Source: Peromyscus leucopus (lineage: Eukaryota > Chordata > Mammalia > Rodentia > Cricetidae). Taken from it: DNA of 64,000 nucleotides. The stretch spans positions 30,754,161 through 30,818,160 of the forward strand of contig NC_051071.1 of the NCBI RefSeq assembly GCF_004664715.2, in the 5' to 3' direction. Positions 47,471 to 57,289 of this stretch are shown in pieces. Numbering within the stretch: the stretch's first letter is position 1; each line of letters opens with the position of its first letter. The notes beneath the pieces are model-generated. The model ran no database searches and was not told where the DNA came from. It saw only the letters and a list, made by a program, of their open reading frames with translations. The position numbers and the translations under genes were made by a program.

Positions 47471-47579
47471 CAACTTTTTTCTTAATACAACCCATTGAAT
47501 TCCATTAGTGTGGTATGCTTGTACATGGGTATGCAGCCAGCCACTGTTTTACAATAAGAAGATGTAATTCAAGGATATC

Positions 47580-48099
47580 TGTAGCAGGAATCTTAAAAGT
47601 TCTTATTAATAAAATCAAACCCGAGGCCAGTTATTGGGGTCAATGCTGGTAGATCAGAGAGACAGAACAAGCCACAGATATCTCACCTTGCCAATTCCTC
47701 AGCTGGTCCTATTTCCTCAGACTGGAAGCTTCTGTGTCCTCATCCCAATGGCTCTCAGTTGAACTGCTGTTTAAAAGCCTGAATGCTTAACCAGCCAAAT
47801 GCTTAACCAGGCCAAAAGATGCTTCTAGTTTCTGGTCCTCACACCTTATATACCTTTCTGCTTTCTACCATCACTCCCTAGGATTAAAGGCTTGCTTCCT
47901 GGGATTAAAGGCATGAGTCACCATGCCTGGCTGTTTCCAATGTGGCCTTGAACTCACAGAGATCCCAGATGGATTTCTGCCTCTGGACTGCTAGGATTAA
48001 AGGTGTGTGCTATCACTGCCTAACTAGTGGCTTTTCTGTTCTCTGACCCCAGATAAGTTTATTAAGGTACACAATATTTTGGGGAGCAATACCACCACA
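47580..48099 (-). mobile_element. Solo LTR, class II ERV, with an embedded B1-like segment
   Basis: 520 bp, plus-strand ends TGTAGC...CACA, flanked by perfect 6 bp duplications GATATC (47574-47579 and 48100-48105). On the minus strand it begins TGTGGTGGTATTG, has a TATATAAGG TATA box near 47844-47852, and runs through R/U5 to CTGCTACA. A B1-like stretch (48025-47880, ATGGTGACTCATGCCTTTAA) lies in the U3 upstream of the TATA box, with a partly duplicated GGATTAAAGGC word at its end. I recognise this as a common rodent LTR that carries B1 in its U3. No internal region, so it is a solo LTR. Confidence 0.9.
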
Positions 48100-48105
48100 G
48101 ATATC

Positions 48106-48319
48106 AAATGATTTTTGCATGGTCATAGAGCTAATGAGTGGTACAGTAACCAAACCTAGTTCAAGAGATCTGTAGAGGGCAGCTTTGGGCAACATAATAC
48201 GGCATTAGAGACATCTATCAGAGGTCTTTGTATCTGTTAGAATGCTCATAGCTGTAACAAAAGTCCCACTCAATTTGAATTACATAATCCTGACATAAAA
48301 ATATAAGATACTTTCTGGC
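48106..48319. other. Unassigned unique sequence
   Basis: Nothing recognised. Confidence 0.4.
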
Positions 48320-48824
48320 CTGGCATGCTGTTTAGTTTTTTTCAGCCTGACACAAACCTAGACATACCTGGGAAGAAGGAACTTTACTTGAGAAAGCGCC
48401 TACAACAGTTCAGCCTATGTGCCAGTCAACAGGGCATTTTCTAGACTAATAATTTATGTAGGAGGCTGAGCCCACTGTGGGAGGTATCAACCCTGGGTAG
48501 GTGGTCCTTAGTCATGAGAAATATCAAGATGAGAATGCCATAAAAAGCATGGCTAGTAAGCATTGTTCCGTCATGATTTCTGCTTCAGTCTGCCTTCAGG
48601 TTTCCTGATTTGAGTTCTTGCTCTGACTTTATCCAGTGATAGATTTTGCATGATAAAATAAAACCTTTCAGCCGGGCGGTGGTGGCGCACGCCTTTAATC
48701 CCAGCACTCGGGAGGCAGAGCCAGGCGGATCTCTGTGAGTTCGAGGCCAGCCTGGGCTACCAAGTGAGTTCCAGGAAAAGGCGCAAAGCTACACAGAGAA
48801 ACCCTGTCTCGAAAAACCAAAAAC

Positions 48825-48889
<65 letters not shown>

Positions 48890-48955
48890 AAAAACCAAAA
48901 AAAAAAAAAAACCTTTCCTCTCCAGGTTGCTTTTGGTCATGAAATAGAACATAAG
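48320..48955 (+). mobile_element. ERVL-MaLR LTR (MT type), split by a young B1
   Basis: TGCTGTTTAGTTTTTTTCAG start, TACCTGGGAAGAAGGAACTT, CAACAGGGCATTTTCTAGAC and GCCCACTGTGGGAGGTATCA, then the poly(A) block GATAAAATAAAACCTTTC. The B1 at 48671 interrupts it. It resumes CCTCTCCAGGTTGCTTTTGG, TCATGAAATAGAAC. Confidence 0.8.
48671..48911 (+). mobile_element. B1 SINE, very young, with ~90 nt A-rich tail
   Basis: Full-length consensus-like B1: GCCGGGCGGTGGTGGCGCAC, CAGCACTCGGGAGGCAGAGC, GTTCGAGGCCAGCCTGGGCT and CCCTGTCTCGAAAAACC. The A-tail runs from 48812 to 48911 with only a few C interruptions. The target sequence AAAACCTTTC is duplicated at both sides (48660-48669 and from about 48908). It is inserted in the MT LTR poly(A) region. 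Confidence 0.97.
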
Positions 48956-49013
48956 ACAAAACACACAGGATTGTGGGATCTGCTTCTTTCTGAAATTCTC
49001 TTAGCTCTCTCTC

Positions 49014-49015
<2 letters not shown>

Positions 49016-49064
<49 letters not shown>

Positions 49065-49101
49065 GAGAGAGACAGAGAGAGAGACAGAGAGACAGAGACA
49101 G
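49016..49101. repeat. Microsatellite (TG)n then (GA)n/GACA
   Basis: About 22 TG units followed by GAGAGACA-type units. Confidence 0.97.
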
Positions 49102-49180
49102 TAATTTTCTCCCTGCTTTTTCTTTTAGTGATCAACTTTCTTCAAGGCTTATATATTCTTCAATGGTCATGAGGAAGGAA

Positions 49181-49231
<51 letters not shown>

Positions 49232-49240
49232 CAGTAGTAG
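49181..49240. repeat. Microsatellite (TAG)n
   Basis: Twenty TAG triplets with a single C interruption near the right end. Confidence 0.97.
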
Positions 49241-49280
49241 AGAAAGCCAGGAAATAGAGTGGAAAGGAAATACCTCAAGC

Positions 49281-49467
49281 CAGTGGTTCTCAACCTTCCT
49301 AATGTTATGACTCTTTAATACAATTCCTCATGATGTGGTGACCCCGAACCATAAAATTTCATGGTTGTTACTTCATAACTGTAATTTTGCTACTGTTATG
49401 AATCATAATGTAAATATCTGATATGTGAGCCCCAAAGAGATCATGACTTACAGGTTGAGAACCACTG
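49281..49467. mobile_element. URR1-type non-autonomous hAT DNA transposon, complete
   Basis: 187 bp with terminal inverted repeats CAGTGGTTCTCAACCTTCCT and its partner ending GGTTGAGAACCACTG. Inner words CATAACTGTAATTTTGCTAC and GAATCATAATGTAAATATCT match rodent URR1. Flanks CCTCAAGC and CCTAAGCA are compatible with a degraded 8 bp duplication. Carries no coding capacity. Confidence 0.92.
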
Positions 49468-50555
49468 CCTAAGCACTCTTATGGCCCTCGCTTAGGTAAT
49501 TGGCTAACAGCTCAGAACTTTAGGTGGTCAGGAGAGCATTGGGTGCCAGCTGGTGTAGGTTAATCAGAAGCTGAGGCTGAGGCTGGTGCTGGAGGAGTAG
49601 ACACTAGGTGGATGGGCTTTAGTATCAGCCATAGTCTACTAAGTGTCTTGAGCTATCTAAGCATCCCGCAGGTCCATTAGAGGCATGTGGGCATCATTGC
49701 TGTCTTTGTGAAATGAGTCAAGTGGCAACATGAAATGAGGATTATGAAGGACTCTTGTGAGTATGTACATCTATACACTGTGTATTTACTTGTAAAGTAA
49801 TTTGACACATATGTTAATATATGTAATACTTCTTAGGTTCTGAAAGGAATATGCCAGTCCTTCAGGGAAACCAAGTTTTTCTGAATGTATAAATTCTGAG
49901 ATGTTTTGTATGTGAATGAAATTTAAATTCACTGCCAAAGGACAGATTAAAATTTTGAGCAAGACTTCACATTCTTCCAAAGTAGCAATGTGCTACATTA
50001 GACTTTGTTATTTTGGTGTCTGCAGATAGCAACCCAGGGCATTTGATGAAAGCTGGTCTCTGAGAGAGTGACTTAGAGGAAGGAAGTGAGGTCCTGAATA
50101 GTCTTTTGAGTGGGGAGTGGAGTTCAAGCATAAGTTGCCAATAACTGTTTCTTCAGACATTTTTACCTAGGTCTAATAACAAGAGAGGATAGAATTTATT
50201 TGTTGAGAAGATTTGGAATTTATAATTTATTTGTGGAGAAGATAGTGGAGGTGGCTAGATATGGGGAAACAGCACAAACTTCCTTTGAGGTCTTACATGT
50301 TAGGCTCAAATTGCATATACTTTTCACATTCAATTCCTTGGAGAGCCCTTGTATGTTCTAATATAAGATAAGACTTTGCCACAATCTCTAAGTAAAATAG
50401 ATGGTGCAAGTGGCTGTGGCATGCTGAAAACAGTGGTTTAATATAGCCAGGCATGTGGGAAGGCTCTTTCGGCAATTTCCACAAGTTAGTTCATTTTTGA
50501 ACTATCACCTACTTTTCTGGGAATACTTTGTGTAAAGTTTAATATATCTGAGATA
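49468..50555. other. Unassigned unique sequence
   Basis: No exon or repeat recognised on either strand. Confidence 0.4.
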
Positions 50556-50561
50556 GACTAC

Positions 50562-50979
50562 TGTAGTGGGTAGCCGTTCCAGCTTTGATCTGGAAGTTCC
50601 AACCCCCAAAAAGCTCAGCCTGGCTAGCTCAGTCAGTAGAGCATGAGACTCTTAATCTCAGGGTTGTGGATTTGTGCCCCACGTTGGGCGCCAGATATTG
50701 GTGAAATTATTAAGGCCACTCCATGTAGTTGAAAGGGAGGTTTATTTTGTGGGGTAACTTACAAGTGAAGGGATAGGTAACAGGGTCTGGGAAAGGTGTG
50801 GCGCAGTCTTGCGGTGTTCTCTAGAGAACTTGGCTTGGTCTACCTCCACTGTCCGGGGCCCAGGGACCAAGAGAGCTGGCCCATCCAACTCTTGGCCCTG
50901 CCTTGTAGGTGCGACAGTTACCAAAGCCTCAATGGGGGTTGGAACTTCCAGATCAAAGCTGGAATGACTACCCTCTACA
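50562..50979 (-). mobile_element. Chimeric LTR/tRNA insertion with inverted U3 ends
   Basis: A 418 bp insertion flanked by perfect 6 bp duplications GACTAC (50556-50561 and 50980-50985). Plus-strand order is as follows. 50562-50608: LTR start in sense (TGTAGTGGGTAGCCGTTCC to the CCCCCA). 50609-50617: nine-base filler AAAAGCTCA. 50618-50693: complete tRNA-Lys(CUU) with CCA. 50694-50695: GA. 50696-50979: a whole 284 bp LTR in antisense. The antisense LTR has a poly(A) signal (TTTATT at 50741-50746) and ends at the same U3 terminus (CTCTACA). Read on minus, the LTR is followed by two bases and a PBS matching tRNA-Lys, as in a provirus, but the copy continues through the entire tRNA and then turns back into U3. 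Both termini are therefore U3 ends in opposite orientation. The family is shared with 22816-23117. Confidence 0.9.
50618..50693 (+). pseudogene. tRNA-Lys(CUU) copy, retrotransposed with 3' CCA (tRNA pseudogene)
   Basis: 76 nt with the cloverleaf in place: acceptor GCCTGGC pairing GTTGGGC, A-box TAGCTCAGTCAGTAG, anticodon arm TGAGA-CTCTTAA-TCTCA with anticodon CTT at 50651-50653, and T arm GTGGA-TTTGTGC-CCCAC. The 3' CCA (50691-50693) is encoded in the DNA. Nuclear eukaryotic tRNA genes lack CCA, so this is a copy of a mature tRNA. The T-loop/B-box is mutated from TTCGAGC to TTTGTGC, so it is probably not an active pol III gene. It sits exactly where the primer tRNA of the adjacent LTR would be. 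Confidence 0.92.
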
Positions 50980-51220
50980 GACTACCTTTAAAGCTAAATT
51001 TACCTTTTACCCTCACACCGAGCCCTATCATCTACTAATGATAAATTCCAAATCATAATAAACAATTTCTTGTCTTTATTAAAATTGACACAAAACAGTA
51101 AACTATTCTCTCTTAAGGGAATGATCTATTTTTTAATCCAGGAGGCACAGATTCAGAATAGTGGTTCTCAAGTCTTCTTTGTTGTTATGTGATGCAGTTT
51201 TTTTTTTTCTGGGGAGACAC

Positions 51221-51221
<1 letters not shown>

Positions 51222-51268
<47 letters not shown>
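51222..51268. repeat. Microsatellite (CA)n
   Basis: About 23 CA units, preceded by a T11 run (51199-51209). The AGTGGTTCTCAAGTCTTCTT just upstream at 51159 resembles the end of a URR1 element, but no partner end was seen. Confidence 0.96.
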
Positions 51269-51269
<1 letters not shown>

Positions 51270-51769
51270 CTACTCACCCAGATAGGGAACTGAAGACAGA
51301 CCAAAGTACACTACCAGCAAAGACTAACTTGGTAAACCAATGAGTTGCATTGGGTGAATGATTACTTAACAGGAGCAGAAATTTCTCAAAGACATTGGCT
51401 ATTTCCCCTCCTGAGGCTGACTATCAAAGTCCAACCAAAAACCCACTTTGGTTCACCTAATAACATGTCCAATTAAAATTAAACACTTCATCATAACACA
51501 GATTTTCCCCTTTATCTTTATAAACCACCACTTGCCTATGTGCCATGTGTGTCTCCCTTCTATCCAGAAGCAGTCCTTTATCCCTCTGGGACAAATACCC
51601 CTTCTCTCTTATCCCTTATCTCCTTTACTATTACATCCTAGCCTATTCTAACACACACCTTCCCTTTTGCTCGTCTTAAAAATTACACCTGCAATGTCAT
51701 TTGCTGCTCTTTTCTGCCTGAGTCCAAAGGCAGTCACTTTAACTTTTCTTCCCCACTTAACAAAGGATC
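51269..51769. other. Unassigned sequence
   Basis: Pyrimidine-rich unique DNA with no recognised feature. Confidence 0.4.
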
Positions 51770-52090
51770 TCTATGCGAAAACAGGTGTTTGGTTGTGATT
51801 TGTGCCTAATGTGGGGTCCAGGAGGGAGACCCCACTGTTTGGGGAGGCTCCTTCACACCACAGTATGGGTGACAGCTTGCTTCAACTGGAGAGCTGGAGC
51901 AAATGGCACAGCCATGCAGACAGCGCAGCTTGTTGGAGACTGTCCTTTCTGGGTTGCTCAGGTGTTCTGCATCTTTTCCAGGCCACTTGTTTGTCTTCAT
52001 TTCTTCTAGGCTGCTTGGCTGGTCTCTAAGCTAGTCTGGGCTCAGAGTCTTCTTTGCAGCTTGGTTTCTCAGTAGTCTTTATTGCCGTAG
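51770..52090. mobile_element. Rodent interspersed repeat, copy C (same family as 17320 and 25336)
   Basis: CACAGTATGGGTGACAGCTT, GCACAGCCATGCAGACAGC, CTTGTTGGAGACTGTCCTTT, then GTTGCTCAGG and GCAGCTTGGTTTCTCAGTAG. Words are shared with copies A and B. Confidence 0.45.
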
Positions 52091-52559
52091 TATTTTGGAG
52101 GGAAGAAGGCCCCTAGTGAATCTGGTCAGTTACATAGATTTTCTGAAGCTATTTGAGTTGTTATTTCCTGTCTTAATGAGCTTCCCTGCAGGATGGAATG
52201 TTTCAATCTTAGAAGAAGCTGCTAAACAATAACTTCCTGTGGAAATTACTTGCTGGAGTTTATAGGTTGTACGGTCCTGGCCACAACCTCAGGAGGTGTG
52301 TTTTAACAAGACTTAGGTGAGCTTAGAAATTGGTCTTTTACAATGGCACCAGATGATGGTGATGCCAGTGACTTCTGGGAAACTAATGGATGCTCACCTT
52401 TGGGGAAAAATAGATGTCCTATCTTTTAAATGATCTACAAATCTCCCTGCTCTTAAAGTTTTCTTTCTTTTTCTTTTTTCTTATAGGAGCTAAACTAGTA
52501 GATTGGCTTTTCCTTTCCTCCCTTCTTTCTTTTTCTCTATCAAGCAGAAGACATCAAAA
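52091..52559. other. Unassigned sequence
   Basis: Nothing recognised. Confidence 0.4.
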
Positions 52560-52740
52560 ATGCTGGCCACCACTCTACCATCATGGGCCAAGTACTGCTC
52601 TGCTGAGAGTGTATTACATTAAGTCATTTGATCCTCAGAGCAGCTCTATGCTTGGCAAGTGCTATATTTTACCCACTATATAGATGAGAAAACAGAGATT
52701 CATAGAGAAGTCTGTCACATGGTAATAAAAATGTTGATTT
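52560..52740 (-). mobile_element. MIR SINE, antisense
   Basis: GTATTACATTAAGTCATTTG, ATCCTCAGAGCAGCTCTATG, CCCACTATATAGATGAGAAA and CAGAGATTCATAGAGAAGTC are in antisense MIR order. Confidence 0.85.
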
Positions 52741-53349
52741 CTAGCCCAAGATGACTCACTTACACCTTAACCTCCAGGGACACCTTTTTATTCCATGATT
52801 TAGTGACCCAAGCATTAGGAGGCAGAGTTTAGTAACAGTTTTCTATTAGGGGCCAAATACCTGGCCATTTAGTCTCTGCAGTGACACTTAACCCCATCCC
52901 TGTGTCAAGGCAGAAAAAGACAGTACAGACATGGACAGAAGTGTTTCTGTTTCAGTGAAACATTGTTTACAAAAGCAGTTTGTCCACCCAGATCTAAATC
53001 AAGCAGGACTTGGAAGTCATGTGTCTAAGTCTTAGGACTGTCGGGATTCTGAATAAAGGCAAGCTGGTGGCAAAATCTCTATTTTCTTTCTTCACTGCTT
53101 ATGTCTATGACTGCTTTCCTTCCAGCATATTCTAGGTGAACTCTCCACTCTGTTTCATAGCTTGGATTTTCCTGCAACCTTTATCAAATTCATATCCCAG
53201 CTCTCAGAACTCAGATATTTCCTCAAAGCTAAACATGTGTCACATCTACTTCCTAAATGTTTCTCTACTTAGTGTTTACTCCCACTGAGCAGAACCCTCC
53301 ACATATATAGACACTGAAGGTACTCTACAAGCAGTTCCAACATGGCTCC
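52741..53349. other. Unassigned unique sequence
   Basis: Nothing recognised. Confidence 0.4.
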
Positions 53350-53660
53350 CTGGCTCATGCCCTTCAGTGCATCCCAAAATTTTTAGGATAAAGTCTGATC
53401 CTTGGTTGTTTTTAACTATTTTCTCTCTCCTGATGATTGCAGCTGGGATGGAATGCTCCAAAGTGCTCTGAACAAACTGTATTGTGCCAAGGTCTTTCCC
53501 TCACCTTTGTAACTGCATGGTGTTCAATACCAGTCACATGTGTGAGAATGTCACTCCTCTTCCTTTGCATTTTTCCGGAGCCCTGTTTCTTTATTTCAAA
53601 TGTTCTCAGGAAATCCAGTGTTTGTCATTTTCACAGCAGCTCAGTAACTTCTATATTTTA
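53350..53660 (+). mobile_element. L2 LINE 3'-region fragment
   Basis: CCAAAATTTTTAGGATAAAG (compare 'cccttaggataaagtcc'), GTCTGATCCTTGG, AAGGTCTTTCCCTCACCTTT and TGCATGGTGTTCAATACC follow L2 order. Confidence 0.55.
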
Positions 53661-54264
53661 ACATGGACAAGTCAGGATGTTAATTCGGTCAATTGGAGTC
53701 TCTTCCTCTTTCTCCTCCTAGGTGATCCTAATTATCAGGAAGGTGATGATGTATCTGTTTCCCACACATTGTGGCAGGATTCCTATTAATATGCAGCTCT
53801 TTTTTTTGGTGGCTGCTATCTTCTTTTGGAAATAAGATCTTGTAACCCTGTCCTTGATTCTGGTCCTAGGGTCTGAATGTTGTATGTCTTTTTCTCCAGC
53901 AGGTTGGATTTTGGTCTCTTTAAGACAGGGAATCTGTTCTGTGGTTAGTAATTTTTCCCTAGTTTTGGTTTCTGGTATACAGTCTATAATCTGCATTTTT
54001 CAAGAGATGCAGAGTGAAGCTTTTGAAATTCATGGAAATGTAATCAGCCAATCAAGTTTCTTTCTCTCTAGAAAAGTAGCTTTATAAGCCTGCAAATTTG
54101 ACTCTGATTATAAACTCTGTCTCCTGCCCTCAGATCTCATGAATGCAGAAGGTTTTTGCACCTGAGATATCTCAAATTATTACCACTCAGCATTTAGAGT
54201 ATGTCACCTCTTTTAATGAAGTCCAGTCAATGGGAGGCATATGTCAGTCTTCCATGATGTCATA

Positions 54265-54323
54265 GTGTTCCTATCAATATGACCATATATTGGCCTGTGT
54301 TCCTATCAATATGACCATATATT
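54265..54323 (+). repeat. 27 bp perfect direct repeat, 32 bp period
   Basis: The word GTGTTCCTATCAATATGACC plus ATATATT occurs at 54265-54291 and 54297-54323, separated by five bases. A local tandem duplication in otherwise unique DNA. Confidence 0.95.
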
Positions 54324-55339
54324 CTATGATGTGTCTCCATTTCCTTGCCATCTTCCAAGACAGTAAGATCATCTTGAAGGTAACTTAGTGCCTTTTAAAT
54401 TATTCACAGTTTTTGGTCTTAATATAGGGCTTCACATTTTGTAGTTGCTAAAAATGCCATTGTTTGTTGACTGGATAATTCATGCAGCCTCTTGCTCACC
54501 TCAGTGACATCTGTTTAGTATCTACTGAATTGTTAACTAGTTTTCAAGGATGTTTTGGTTCTTAAACTATTTATAAAGCCCATGAAGTCACTGACAATGT
54601 TAAACAACTTTATTTCCCTTAATACTCTGTGCAGAGCCAGGTAGATATAAAGATTCATTTAGCTTATAAATGAAATAGCTTCCCTTTTTAAAAAGAAAAT
54701 GAGTGCATGGAATTCACAGTAATTCTAGTTGGGTTCTTTGGGTAGGTCATGTGACTTTGCAACATCACACATCCTCACTGATATTCACTTATTAGATGTT
54801 GTCAAGCTACCCCAGTCTTAGGGCCATGTTTATTTTAAGCTATACCATTCTGTACTTTATGGTTTACTGGGGAGGGAGATTCAATAAGTCTTGAACAATG
54901 ATCATGGATTGCCTGTTTCCCACTAAGTGAGCTTTCGTATTGTACCCTGGCCTGCCAGGCCATACTGCCCATTTCCATGCCCCACTGATGCCACCTCTGG
55001 CCATAGAAATACAGTACAAAGAAAGCGTGGTAATCAGCCAACAGCTGTTGAGCTAACTGCCGTTTTTATTGGGAAGCTCCTTTCCTCAGAGTTCCCTGTA
55101 CTTTACATTGGATTCTGCTCTTGAAACTCATGCATTAAGAGAAAGAAATGGACACAGGGGTGGACAATGGTTATTGCTTCCTCCCAGGCTGCTGCTTCGT
55201 GTTTAAGCCTTGAGAATAAAATACCATTGATCAGTAATATAGGGGTACACAGGGTCTAAGAGTTTGGGGTAGATAAAGTCTACCTATTACTGGATGCCTA
55301 TGTGACCACTTTTTTTATAACTCTTGCTGCAATAGTTTG
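54324..55339. other. Unassigned unique sequence
   Basis: Nothing recognised. Opposing 65-68 codon frames at 54835-55124 lack domains. Confidence 0.4.
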
Positions 55340-55445
55340 TTGTTTTATCCCTCTCATTCAGAAAACAAGGAAACCAATTCAACACGGGTAAATACTGGGC
55401 ATGAAGTCACACAGCCAGGACATGGTAGATTGGAATCTGCCTCAA
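55340..55445 (-). mobile_element. MIR SINE fragment, antisense
   Basis: AAACAAGGAAACCAATTCAA, then GGGCATGAAGTCACACAGCC and GGACATGGTAGATTGGAATC are antisense MIR words. Confidence 0.65.
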
Positions 55446-56091
55446 AAAATGAATTCATTCATGCTTTTCCACTCCATTGTGCAATTCTCTGCCCTGGTAA
55501 TAATCCTCCATCTTTATTTAAACAACAGTGTGATTTTAGTGCACGTCCCCAGGAGTGCTTTAGGCTATCTCTAAGACTTTAGGCCACCAGAGTACTATTT
55601 AATGCAATGAAGCAGATATCTTTTCATACACATAATTTATTTGTAGCAAAGTTTTCCACTAGAGCACCCAAAATGAATTGGGCTAGTGTATTATTTTATA
55701 CTAATGATGTGGTTGGAACTTGGCATATTTAGTTTATGAAATTTCAGACTCCCATTTAAACCTTTGTTTGCTAGTAGATTTCAACTAATGTAACCTAATT
55801 AATTCTTCCTCATTTACACTCTTGTTCATTTATACACTCTCATTCATTTTACACATGAAGGGCATTTTGTTGAATTATTTAATGCCCACTATCTGTGATC
55901 TTCTCTTAAAGATGATTTCAAGTCCCTTTTTAGTGGAAGCAGAATGTTTTGACTTTATGATCTAGTCGTATATTGGTTGATGCTGCAACAATACCTGGGT
56001 TGAGGATTTAGTTCAAATGTCAGTGTTAGTGTTCTTGCTTAGCATGAACTTCTAGTTTCGAGCCTTGGTGCTATAAAACAGTGAACAGCAC
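55446..56091. other. Unassigned AT-rich unique sequence
   Basis: Nothing recognised. Confidence 0.4.
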
Positions 56092-56460
56092 CAGCGTTAG
56101 TTTTCCATCACTGTGATGTCTAACTTGGCATAAGCAACCTCTAAGGAGGGAAGATTTGTTTGGCTCATATTTTTGGAGTTTTCTGCCCATGGTTGCTTAG
56201 CCTAGTTACTGTGAGGTCTAGAGTGAGTAGGCACACCACTGCAGACATGAGTGGCAGAAGAAGCTGCCAACTTCATGGTGGCCAAGAAATGAAGAAAGAG
56301 AGAGGAGGAGGTACTCTGATTCCAGTTCAAAGGCACATCCTCTGTGAACTTACTTTTGGTGGGCCCCACCTATTAAAGTGGCATTATCTCTCAATAGTGC
56401 CACAAGCTGGTGATCAAACCTGTAGCACATGACTTTTGGGGGATATATAAAATCAAAATT
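56092..56460 (-). mobile_element. MaLR LTR, antisense
   Basis: GTTAGTTTTCCATCACTGTG, AATTT-like GGGAAGATTTGTTTGGCTCA, TTCATGGTGGCCAAGAAATG and GTGCCACAAGCTGGTGATCA match the antisense MT/ORR1 order. Confidence 0.75.
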
Positions 56461-56464
56461 ATAA

Positions 56465-56790
56465 CAGCATCTAAGACTAGGCTGTTTATAGTGAGTAGAA
56501 ATGTTTTTGTGCTTGGTTCTGGAGTTTGGCATCTGTACTGGTGAGTGCCCTCTTGCCATTTCATTCTGTGGTGGAAGATAACAGGTTAAAGAGGACAAGA
56601 GGGGAGAGCCAGAAGTTTTATTTTATTTTTGACAGCAAACGCACTCGTAATACCTGACTTCCTCCTGTGATACTGTCTCTAATCACCTTTCATTAGGACC
56701 TGCCTCCCAACATTGTTGCACTTGAGATCAAGTTTTCCTTATATGAACATTGGGGAATATTTAAGTCACAGTAGATGCCAAGTATAAATG
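56465..56790 (-). mobile_element. MaLR LTR (MLT1/MST-like), antisense, old
   Basis: CTAAGACTAGGCTGTTTATA, GTGCTTGGTTCTGGAGTTTG, CATTTCATTCTGTGGTGGAA and CACCTTTCATTAGGACCTGC, then CACTTGAGATCAAGTTTTCC. It abuts the previous LTR. Confidence 0.65.
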
Positions 56791-57289
56791 AACTTACAGC
56801 ACAGACAATCCCATCTTTAGGGTGAAGTCTTCCATTTAGGAAACTGAAGTCAGCTTCCAACCTTGGCAAATGCAATCTTTAACCTCTAATGCGGCTTCAT
56901 ATTGAAGCAATCCAGAGGGATAACAGGGCTCTAATGGAAATTGTCAACAAAATTGAAAAGAAGAAAAGAAGCCACATTTTAACATCCAGAACTTGAGAGG
57001 TCGCTAAGTACAAACAACACAGGCATAAAACTCCAGAAGGCTTCAAACAGCTTTAATCTGCTGGTGAATCTGTCCTTTGATAGAATGTAAAAATCTAAGC
57101 TGAAAAATGTGTGCCATGGGGTTTCAGTACACTAATTCCAAGATTGATTTTGCAACAGAACCTGAGCAGCATTCAAAACAGGCAACAGCAAGAAGGGAGC
57201 AGGAGACAAGAAAGGGAGATGAGGTGAGAGAGCACACGGGAAAGGAGGATTAAGATTGATGAGGAGGAGGATGGTGAGGTGGGAAAGGG
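56791..57289. other. Unassigned unique sequence
   Basis: Nothing recognised. Confidence 0.4.

Noticed and set aside
48695..49060. Lys-rich / Phe-rich frames
   Set aside because: Translation of the B1 poly(A) tail.
50618..50693. Functional tRNA-Lys gene
   Set aside because: Encoded CCA, position at an LTR primer-binding site and a mutated T-loop/B-box show it is a retrocopy, not a gene.
51159..51180. Second URR1 transposon
   Set aside because: Only one terminal-like word; no matching inverted end before the (CA)n tract.
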